64,000 bases of DNA from Streptomyces typhae (GTDB taxonomy: Bacteria > Actinomycetota > Actinomycetes > Streptomycetales > Streptomycetaceae): the NCBI RefSeq assembly GCF_009755605.1, contig NZ_WPNZ01000005.1, positions 310,001-374,000 of the forward strand. The letters run 5' to 3'. The translations under genes and the position numbers were made by a program. The number at the start of each line of letters is the position of its first letter. The stretch's first letter is position 1. The notes beneath the pieces are model-generated. The model had not been told where the DNA came from. It saw only the letters and a program-made list of their open reading frames with translations, and made no database searches. Below, piece after piece: positions 1 through 6,475 of this stretch.

Positions 1-624
1 AACAGCTTCTGCTTTGCGTCGAGTGCAGGAAATTAAGCAAGCTTGTTGGGTAAAGTCACGCGCTCCGACATGCGCTCCATCATGCGCTCCGTCACGCGCA
101 ACCATGCACAGCCATTCGCGGTCATTCGCAACTTGATGTGCGCTCGTGACGTATGGCATGCAGGCCGAATCGAGCCCTCCACATCTTCACGGCTCCGCCA
201 CCCGGCTGTCTGGATCGCGGCGCCTAGCGCCCCCTCCGTTTTAACCTTGATGTCCAAGTGAATCCCATATGACCTCAATGCCCTGCTGGACATGTGAACA
301 CTTTGTGGATTTGAATGGTCGCGTTCGCGTACTGGAAGCGCAGTAGGAGAAGTGGGGGCTCACTGCTGTCCTGACGGGCGTGCTCGGGCGGAATCGCTCA
401 GCGAAACCTCTTTACGTGTGCGTCGCCCCGTGGCGAATAGATTCAAGGTGAATCAAGCCGGGCCGAATACGGCGACGCATGGCCGCGTCGCAGCACCTTG
501 CGAACAACCGGTCGCAGCACGTTGCGAACAACCGAATGAGGACTTTCCCTGCGTGGCGCCGACCTCCCACGCGGGGCGAACAGCGCGCGCCCTCGACCAG
601 GGCGACGGCGTGGGGGAGAGAGCA
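1..624. other. No convincing gene; leader region of the glycosyltransferase
   Basis: I see no supportable gene here. The first 350 bases are visibly less GC-rich than the rest of the window and carry a cluster of TGCGCTCC-like words near 60-95. Short ORFs on both strands lack coding-type third positions. The reading frame of the downstream glycosyltransferase stays open back to 352, but that extension has no family similarity I recognise and no good ribosome binding site, so I treat it as untranslated leader. Confidence 0.5.
487..534. repeat. Two tandem 24-bp repeats upstream of the glycosyltransferase
   Basis: Two adjacent 24-base copies differ at one position and contain the core TTGCGAACAACCG. 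They end about 90 bases before the glycosyltransferase start. This could be a duplicated regulator site or a simple repeat expansion. Confidence 0.6.
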
Positions 625-2901
625 ATGAAGATCGCGTTTCTGATCAACAACGCCTATGGCATAGGCGGGACGATCCGCGCCACCGTCAACCTCTCCCGTG
701 CTCTGGCCGACCGGCACGACGTCGAGGTCGTGAGCGTGCACCAGGTGAACGACGAGCCCGAACTCGCCTTCGACGGGCGGGTTCGGCTCAGCGCCCTCAT
801 CGACATGCGCAGGGACAGCCCCACCTACGAGGGCGACCACCCGCTCACCGCGCAGCCGTGCACGATGTTCCCGGACACCGGCGCCGCCGCGAACTCCGCG
901 CGCCTGCCCTACTCGGCGCTCCAGGACGAGCGCATCGGCGCCTGGCTGCGCGCCACGGACGCCGAAGTGGTGATCGCCACCCGGCCCGACCTCAACGGCT
1001 ACCTCGCCCGCGACGGCCAGAGCAGGTATCTGCGCATCGGCCAGGAGCACCTGAGCCTGGACGCCCACAACGCCACGCTGCGCGCACACCAGAACAAGGC
1101 GATCGCGGGACTCGACGCCTTCGTGACCGTGTCCGACGCCGACGCCGCCCAGTACCGCCGGGCACTGCCGGACGTCACCGCCCGCATCCTGTGCATCCCC
1201 AACAGCGTCCCCGAGCCCGCCGTCGAACCCTCCGAGCAGCGCTCGGACGTCATCGTCGCCGCGGGCAGGCTCACCGGCGTCAAGCGCTACGACCGGCTGA
1301 TCAGCGCCTTCGCGAAGGTCGCGGACAACCACCCCACGTGGACGCTGCGCCTCTACGGGCGCGGGCCCGAACGGCCGAAACTGCGCCGGCAGATCGACGA
1401 ACTCGGCCTGTACAACCGCATCTCCCTCATGGGCCCCGTCTCCCCGATCGAGACGGAGTGGGCCAAGGGCTCCCTCGCCGCCGTCTCCTCCGACATGGAG
1501 TCCTTCGGCATGACCATCGTGGAGGCCATGCACTGCGGCGTCCCCGTGATCTCCACGGACTGCCCGCACGGCCCCGCGGAAATACTCGACGAGACCAACG
1601 GGGTCCTCGTCCCCCTGGACACCGGCGTGGACGGGTACGCCGCGGCCCTCGACCGCCTCATGGCCGACGCGCCCCTGCGTGCCCGCCTCGGCGCGGCGGC
1701 CCTCAAGCGGGCCGCGGCCTACGCGCCGCCCGCCATCGCCCGGCGGTACGAGACGCTGTTCCAGGAACTCTCCGGCCCGGCCCCCCGACGCTCGCCGAAG
1801 GCAGGGAACCTCGGCTCGTTGTGGACCCGGCTGAAAGCCTCGCTGCCGAGCAGGCCCGAGGCGCACAGCGAACCGTCGCCCGCGCAGGAGGCGGACCCCG
1901 GCACCGAGCCCGTCGTGCGCCCCGTCGTCTTCGCCAGGGCCACCGCCGGCGGCGGCATCACCCTCCGCCTCGACCCGGCGACCCTGCCGCCCGGCCCTCT
2001 CGACTTCCTGGCCCGCCTGCGCCGCGACCCCAAGGGGCGGCACGTTCGCGTCCCGATGGCGCCCGTGCCCGCCGCTTCCGGCCCGTACGACGTTCACGTC
2101 ACGCTCGACCCGGCCGAGCACGCGTTGTCGGAAGGCCGCTGGGACTGCTACGTCGTCGGCGAGGGCACGGCCGGGAAGAGGGCGCGGCTCGTCTGCGCCA
2201 TGGCGGAACGATCCCGCAGCGTCGGCCGTGACCCGCTGCTCCTCGACGGCGAGGTGTCGGCGTGGCTTCCCTACGCCACGGCCGACGGGTTCCTGGCCCT
2301 GCGCGTCTGGCAGCGCACCGCACACGCCGAAGTGACCGACATCGCCATCGGCGACGACCACGCCACCGTCACCGCCCGGCTCTTCGGGGCGGACGCCCCC
2401 GAATCCATGGACGGCGCCACGGTGATCGCCGTCTCGCGCGAGGGGGAGCCCCACGACTTCACGCTCCCCGTCACCCGATCCGCCGCGAGGGCCGGGGAGT
2501 TCTCCTTCACGCTGCCCTACTCCCGTGCGCTCGCCCTGCGCAACAGCAGCCACGACCTGTGGGACCTGCGCCTCCACCTGGGGCACACGAGCCCGCCGGT
2601 GACCATCGGCCGCATCGGCGGCGACATCGTCGACCGCAAGAAGACGGACGTCGTCCCGGCCGTGCTCCTGCAGCACGGCACGCGCGGCGAAACCCGCGCG
2701 AAGCCGTTCTTCACCGTGACCAACGACCTGGCGCTGAGCCTGCGGGACACGGAAGAGGCCCCGGAGCCCGGGACGCCGGAGCCCCGGGAGGCAGCGCCGG
2801 CACCCCAGGTGGTGATCCGGACGCCCGAGGCGGTGGCCCGAGAGGCCGAGGCGATGCCCCAGGCTCCGGAGGCGGACCAGCCCAGGGAGACGGTGGGCTG
2901 A
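625..2901 (+). CDS. GT4-family glycosyltransferase with long C-terminal extension
   Basis: Predicted retaining glycosyltransferase (GT4, GT-B fold) of about 758 residues. The start MKIAFLINNAYGIGGT carries the N-terminal nucleotide-sugar fold and glycine loop, and sits behind GGGGAGAGAGCA. The donor half shows GRLTGVKRYDRL and the EX7E-type motif ESFGMTIVE, followed by GVPVIS and a PHGPAEIL segment seen in TagE/poly(glycerol-phosphate) glucosyltransferase-like enzymes. This core spans roughly residues 1-395. The remaining 360 residues look beta-rich and end in a Pro/Glu-rich tail, which may be an accessory binding region. The acceptor may be a wall polymer or exopolysaccharide (inference). 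It stands alone; a minisatellite follows the stop. Confidence 0.8.
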   Translation: MKIAFLINNAYGIGGTIRATVNLSRALADRHDVEVVSVHQVNDEPELAFDGRVRLSALIDMRRDSPTYEGDHPLTAQPCTMFPDTGAAANSARLPYSALQDERIGAWLRATDAEVVIATRPDLNGYLARDGQSRYLRIGQEHLSLDAHNATLRAHQNKAIAGLDAFVTVSDADAAQYRRALPDVTARILCIPNSVPEPAVEPSEQRSDVIVAAGRLTGVKRYDRLISAFAKVADNHPTWTLRLYGRGPERPKLRRQIDELGLYNRISLMGPVSPIETEWAKGSLAAVSSDMESFGMTIVEAMHCGVPVISTDCPHGPAEILDETNGVLVPLDTGVDGYAAALDRLMADAPLRARLGAAALKRAAAYAPPAIARRYETLFQELSGPAPRRSPKAGNLGSLWTRLKASLPSRPEAHSEPSPAQEADPGTEPVVRPVVFARATAGGGITLRLDPATLPPGPLDFLARLRRDPKGRHVRVPMAPVPAASGPYDVHVTLDPAEHALSEGRWDCYVVGEGTAGKRARLVCAMAERSRSVGRDPLLLDGEVSAWLPYATADGFLALRVWQRTAHAEVTDIAIGDDHATVTARLFGADAPESMDGATVIAVSREGEPHDFTLPVTRSAARAGEFSFTLPYSRALALRNSSHDLWDLRLHLGHTSPPVTIGRIGGDIVDRKKTDVVPAVLLQHGTRGETRAKPFFTVTNDLALSLRDTEEAPEPGTPEPREAAPAPQVVIRTPEAVAREAEAMPQAPEADQPRETVG

Positions 2902-2943
2902 CCGGTAGCGGCAGCGGCAGCGGCGCGGGTACCGGCATCGTCG

Positions 2944-3150
2944 CCGGTGGCTCGGCGCCCGGCCGCCGGATGGATCACTCGGATCAGCCGAGTCGGTCGG
3001 AGCCGGTGGCTCGCGCCCGGCCGCCGGATGAATCACTCGGATCAGCGGACTCGGTCAGGTCAGCGGACTCGGTCGGGTCAGCGGACTCGGTCGGGTCAGC
3101 CGAGTCGGTCCGGTCAGCCGAGTCGGTCGGGTCAGCGGAGTCAGTCGGAT
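2944..3150. repeat. Composite minisatellite: 58-bp duplication plus six 18-bp units
   Basis: A block of about 58 bases is present twice (around 2944-3001 and 3002-3047). Six 18-base units of the CAGCGGACTCGGTCGGGT type follow at 3043-3150. The last unit runs into the 3' end of the HxlR gene on the minus strand. Confidence 0.85.
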
Positions 3151-3632
3151 CCCGTCCGCTCCCAGGCGGGATGCAGGCGGATCTCGATGTCGCCGGACGC
3201 CGTCTCGGGTGCCGGGTCGGCCGTGACGCGGACCCGTACAGGACGGCCGGTACCCGCCTCGGTGAACGCCAGCGGCGGGCGGCCGTCCTGCAGATGTTCG
3301 TCGCCCCATCGCATGAGTGACAGGAACACCGGCAGCAGGTCCTCGCCCGCCTCCGTCAGCCGGTACTCGTCGCGGGCCCGGCTGCCCGGCTCCCGGTAGA
3401 GCGCGGGCACGACGACCCCCGCGGCCTTGAGCTGCTTGAGCGCCCGCGAGACCGCCGGCGCCGAGGCCCCGATCCGCTGTACGAAGTCCTCGAACCGGGT
3501 GGTGCCGTAGAAGCACTCGCGGACCACGAGGAAAACCGTCTTGGTACTGAGCAGGTCGAGGACCCGGGCGGCCGAGCATCCGTCGCCGACCGACCAGGCG
3601 TCCCGGTCGCGCAGCCGTTCCTCGAAGTTCAT
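3141..3632 (-). CDS. HxlR-family transcriptional regulator
   Basis: A winged-helix regulator of about 163 residues. The motif CSAARVLDLLSTKTVFLVVR, then REC, FEDFVQRIG, VSRALKQLKAAGVV and YRLTEAGEDLLPV are the HxlR signature. Such proteins bind DNA as dimers, often next to the gene they control and sometimes through a redox-active cysteine; here C19 or the cysteine in VRECFYG could serve. Start ATG 3632 is preferred because GGCGGGG sits five bases upstream; GTG 3638 is possible. It is divergent from a tautomerase gene, its likely target. The C-terminus (WERTGSD) overlaps the last minisatellite unit, so its length may vary between strains. Confidence 0.85.
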   Translation of the reverse strand: MNFEERLRDRDAWSVGDGCSAARVLDLLSTKTVFLVVRECFYGTTRFEDFVQRIGASAPAVSRALKQLKAAGVVVPALYREPGSRARDEYRLTEAGEDLLPVFLSLMRWGDEHLQDGRPPLAFTEAGTGRPVRVRVTADPAPETASGDIEIRLHPAWERTGSD

Positions 3633-3647
3633 CGCCACCCCGCCATA

Positions 3648-3667
3648 GTAACTAACGATTGCGTTAC
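3648..3667. promoter_or_regulatory. Candidate HxlR operator (GTAAC-N10-GTTAC)
   Basis: An inverted repeat with GTAAC and GTTAC half-sites lies 16 bases upstream of the HxlR start in the divergent intergenic region. It is AT-rich against a GC-rich background, as expected for an operator overlapping promoters. Confidence 0.5.
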
Positions 3668-3736
3668 CCAGCTGGGCGTGATTCCCTCTACCTAATGATG
3701 CCGTTACTCAGATGGACGGCACCTTGCCCCCTCCCG

Positions 3737-3771
3737 CCCTGCCCTGCCCTGCCTTGTCTTGTCTTGTCTTG
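3737..3771. repeat. Pentanucleotide repeat just before the tautomerase RBS
   Basis: Seven 5-base units run without a break: three CCCTG, one CCTTG and three TCTTG. They end two bases before GAGGAG, the ribosome binding site of the tautomerase gene, so copy number changes would alter the promoter-to-RBS distance. Confidence 0.85.
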
Positions 3772-3790
3772 TGAGGAGTTGCGAACCGCC

Positions 3791-4216
3791 ATGCCCTTGT
3801 GGACCGTTCATCACACGCCCGGCACCTTCACGGACGCGGATAAGCACCAACTCGCCGCGCGTGTCGCCGACCACTACGAAGAGGTCGGGCTGCCCCGGTT
3901 CTACGTGGTCACGCTGTTCCACGAGACCCGGCCCGAGGACTTCTTCGTCGGCGGGGAGCCCGCCCCGGCCGGGGTCCGCATCACCATCGACCACATCGCC
4001 CGCCACAACCCCGACCAGGAGAGCCGCCGCAGGACCGCCCAGTGGATCCGGGGCATGCTCCAGCCCCACCTGGAGCGGAACGCGGGGCTGCACTGGGAGT
4101 TCCACGTCGACGAGACCAGCGACGACCTCTGGATGATCAACGGGCTGGTGCCGCCGCCGGCAGGCTCCGGCGCGGAGAAGCTCTGGGCCAAGGACAACGC
4201 GACGTCACCCTACTGA
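3791..4216 (+). CDS. Tautomerase / cis-CaaD-like protein
   Basis: A 141-residue member of the tautomerase superfamily, close to the putative oxalocrotonate tautomerase type (Tautomerase_3). It starts MPLWTVHHTPGTF, so Pro2 becomes the N-terminal catalytic proline once Met is removed. FYVVTLF, the FFVGGEP loop and VRITIDHIARH are typical of this family. GAGGAG 15 bases upstream supports ATG 3791 over an in-frame start 44 codons earlier, which would bury the proline. The family does keto-enol tautomerisation or hydrolytic dehalogenation; the substrate here is unknown. The divergent HxlR gene suggests induction by an aromatic or reactive metabolite (inference). Confidence 0.8.
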   Translation: MPLWTVHHTPGTFTDADKHQLAARVADHYEEVGLPRFYVVTLFHETRPEDFFVGGEPAPAGVRITIDHIARHNPDQESRRRTAQWIRGMLQPHLERNAGLHWEFHVDETSDDLWMINGLVPPPAGSGAEKLWAKDNATSPY

Positions 4217-4242
4217 GACGTCGGCGCGGCTACTGTGCGCAG

Positions 4243-4995
4243 ATGTCGTACGAACTTGACGCCGTCGTAGGCGAATTCGACCGCCTGCGGTCCTGGGCCG
4301 AAGGCGTACCCGGGGCGGTGGTCGCCCCGCTCGGGCAACGCCTGGGACTCCTGCAACTCTCCGCCGATCTCCGCGGTGACCTGCCGCGCATCCTTGGCGA
4401 TCTCTCACAGGCAGGACAGGTGGCCCATGTGGCAGCGGACTTCTGGGGCGGCGACGGGGAGCAGACCGCCGCGGTGTGGCGGGCCGGCGTACAGGAGTGG
4501 GGCCCGGTGCACACCTCGGACTTCGGTGAGCCGCGGGAGTCCTGGCCCATCAACGCGGCGCTCGCGCGACTCGGTGCGGCACCGCCCGGCCCCGGTGCGC
4601 CGGACCACCACGATCTGTTCGTGGAAGTGGGCCTCGGCCGAAGACGGGACGAGGAGGACTGGCGCGGGGCCGCACTGAAGGCCTCCGACGCGGCCGACTA
4701 CGACGAGTGGCACGCACGTGATCAGGCCGAGCGGGAGTCCGAGCAGCGTGCCGCAGCCGAGCGCGCCCTCCACGAGCGGCTGCCCGACATCCCGGTGCCC
4801 CTCAACGGCAAGGACATCAGCGCCTTGCTCGACATCCCTGAAGGCCGGACGATAGGCGCGGCCATTCGCCACCTCCAGCAACTCCACATCGACCACGGCC
4901 CCCAGTCCCGCGAGGCGGCCGAGACGGCGCTGCGCGTCTGGGCGGCGGGGCAAGGCTTGCGTTCCGTCGCTGCGGGGCGGGCGGAGGGGGCGTGA
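4243..4995 (+). CDS. Hypothetical protein with CCA-adding-enzyme-like C-terminal segment
   Basis: About 250 residues. Start ATG 4243 follows GCGCAG and lies 26 bases after the tautomerase stop. The N-terminal half (SYELDAVVGEFDRLRSWAEG...) resembles streptomycete hypothetical proteins and has no motif I can assign. The last 60 residues (LNGKDISALLDIPEG, then TIGAAIRHLQQL) resemble the helical LxGxDLxxLLGIxPGxxIG motif at the end of CCA-adding or poly(A)-polymerase-like proteins. There is no nucleotidyltransferase GS-DxD motif, so enzymatic activity is doubtful. It could be cotranscribed with the tautomerase. Confidence 0.6.
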   Translation: MSYELDAVVGEFDRLRSWAEGVPGAVVAPLGQRLGLLQLSADLRGDLPRILGDLSQAGQVAHVAADFWGGDGEQTAAVWRAGVQEWGPVHTSDFGEPRESWPINAALARLGAAPPGPGAPDHHDLFVEVGLGRRRDEEDWRGAALKASDAADYDEWHARDQAERESEQRAAAERALHERLPDIPVPLNGKDISALLDIPEGRTIGAAIRHLQQLHIDHGPQSREAAETALRVWAAGQGLRSVAAGRAEGA

Positions 4996-5025
4996 GGGCA
5001 CAGGCCGTGCGGTGAAGCGCTAGCC

Positions 5026-5094
5026 TCTGCCGTCTGCCGTCTGCCGTCTGCCGTCTGCCGTCTGCCGTCTGCCGTCTGCCGTCTGCCGTCTGCC
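5026..5094. repeat. Heptanucleotide tandem repeat (TCTGCCG)
   Basis: Nine perfect copies of TCTGCCG plus a partial copy lie between the hypothetical gene and hmaS. A 14-bp unit (CCGCCGTGTCAGGT) is then duplicated at 5105-5132. The rest of 4996-5242 holds no gene; it must contain the hmaS promoter, but I cannot place -35 or -10 boxes. Confidence 0.9.
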
Positions 5095-5242
5095 CATGCC
5101 CGGCCCGCCGTGTCAGGTCCGCCGTGTCAGGTCCGGATCTGCCACTCCAAGCAGCGGTGGCCCGATCGTCGCGCTCACCCGGAAGGGGGCCTCCCGGCCG
5201 GGCCAACTCGCGCCCCATGCCCCCCTGTCCTAGACATAGACG

Positions 5243-6475
5243 ATGGCCCTGCCCTCTTCCTCCGCCCCCTCATCCTCCTCTTCGCCCCCGTCCCCCTTCG
5301 ATCCCGCAGCCGTCGACCACGTAGAACTCTTCACCCCAGATCTGCGGGCGTCGCAGAAGTGGCTGGAGCGGGGGTACGGCTTCCGGCCGGACGCGTCGGT
5401 CGGGGCTGCGGGCGGGGGAGGGGGCTGCCGTTCCGTGGGACTGCGGAGCCATGACATCTGCCTCGTGTTGACCGAGGCCACGGCGTCGGACCACCCCGCG
5501 GCGGCCTACACCGACCGGCACGGCGAGGGAGTCGGGTGCATCGCGCTGCGGGTCCGCAGCGCGACCGAGGCCTTCGAGGAGGCGGTCCGGCGTGGTGCAC
5601 GGCCGGTGGCTGCGCCGACGGCGACGTCGATGCCGACGGGGACATCGACGCCGACGGGGACATCGATGCCGACGGGGACATCGTCGGCCATGTCGGCGGC
5701 GGCGACGTCGGCGGCGGACGGTGCCGCCACGGCGTCGATCATGGCCTTCGGCGATGTCGTGCACACCTTCGTGGAGCGTCCCCGGGGCGCCGGGATCTCT
5801 GGCACCGCCGAGATGCCTGGCGTCGGCGAGACCACCCACAAAAATCCTGGTGCCTCCACCACCGGGCTCACCGCCATCGACCACATCGCAGTCTGCCTCG
5901 AACCGGGGCACCTGGAACCGACCGTCGAGTTCTACCAGCGCGTCCTCGACTTCCAGGCCGTCTACAGCGAGCGCGTCGTCGTCGGTTCCCAGGCCATGGA
6001 CTCCACCGTGGTCCGCAGCGCGTGCGGAGGCACCACCCTCACCCTGATCGAGCCGGACACCTCCCGCAGGCCCGGACAGATCGACGCGTACCTGAAGGAG
6101 CACCGCGGCTCCGGCGTCCAGCACATCGCCTTCGCCACGGACGACATCGTGCGCACCGTCTCCGCGACGCGGGCCGCCGGGGTGCGGTTCCTGTCCACTC
6201 CCCGGGCGTACTACGACGGCCTCGCGGCACGGATGCGACCGCTGCGCCACTCCGTCGACGAGCTCCGCGCAGGCGACGTACTCGCCGACGAGGACAGCGA
6301 CGGCCAGCTCTTCCAGATCTTCACGCGGTCCGTCCACCCGCGCGGCACCTTCTTCCTCGAACTCATCGAGCGCCGAGGTGCCCGGACGTTCGGCAGCGGC
6401 AACATCAAGGCCCTGTACGAGGCGGTGGAACACCAGCAGGCGGAGGGGCAGCCGGTCATCGGTACGGGCGAGTGA
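5243..6475 (+). CDS. hmaS: 4-hydroxymandelate synthase
   Basis: Converts 4-hydroxyphenylpyruvate and O2 to L-4-hydroxymandelate, the first committed step to L-4-hydroxyphenylglycine. It is a two-domain vicinal-oxygen-chelate, Fe(II)-dependent enzyme of 410 residues. The iron ligands fit His in IDHIAVCL, His in VQHIAF and Glu in FFLELIER. QAMDSTVV and LTLIEPD match HmaS rather than HPPD, which has PLNEP-type sequence there. SGNIKALYEAVE is the usual C-terminal closure. Between the domains is a roughly 40-residue Thr/Met/Ala insertion built from an 18-bp repeat. No strong Shine-Dalgarno precedes ATG 5243. The stop overlaps the next start (GTGA), giving translational coupling. Prephenate dehydrogenase, which would supply the substrate, is not in the window. 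Confidence 0.88.
   Translation: MALPSSSAPSSSSSPPSPFDPAAVDHVELFTPDLRASQKWLERGYGFRPDASVGAAGGGGGCRSVGLRSHDICLVLTEATASDHPAAAYTDRHGEGVGCIALRVRSATEAFEEAVRRGARPVAAPTATSMPTGTSTPTGTSMPTGTSSAMSAAATSAADGAATASIMAFGDVVHTFVERPRGAGISGTAEMPGVGETTHKNPGASTTGLTAIDHIAVCLEPGHLEPTVEFYQRVLDFQAVYSERVVVGSQAMDSTVVRSACGGTTLTLIEPDTSRRPGQIDAYLKEHRGSGVQHIAFATDDIVRTVSATRAAGVRFLSTPRAYYDGLAARMRPLRHSVDELRAGDVLADEDSDGQLFQIFTRSVHPRGTFFLELIERRGARTFGSGNIKALYEAVEHQQAEGQPVIGTGE
5623..5684 (+). repeat. 18-bp coding minisatellite in the hmaS interdomain linker
   Basis: Three copies of an 18-base unit (ACATCGATGCCGACGGGG with changes) encode MPTGTS/TPTGTS repeats between the two oxygen-chelate domains. Confidence 0.85.

Noticed and set aside
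33-293. 86-codon minus-strand ORF at the window start
   Set aside because: Poor coding signal, no recognisable ribosome binding site and no family match.
412-3036. 874-codon minus-strand ORF opposite the glycosyltransferase
   Set aside because: It is antisense shadow; the plus strand has conserved GT4 motifs and a good ribosome binding site.
5536-6471. Upstream extension of the Hmo-HpgT frame through hmaS
   Set aside because: It overlaps hmaS in another frame and reads as Arg-rich noise. The GTGA-coupled start at 6472 fits the family start.
5243-6475. Calling the first Hpg gene a 4-hydroxyphenylpyruvate dioxygenase
   Set aside because: The HPPD substrate-binding PLNEP-type segment is replaced by LTLIEPD as in HmaS, and the neighbours are Hmo and HpgT.
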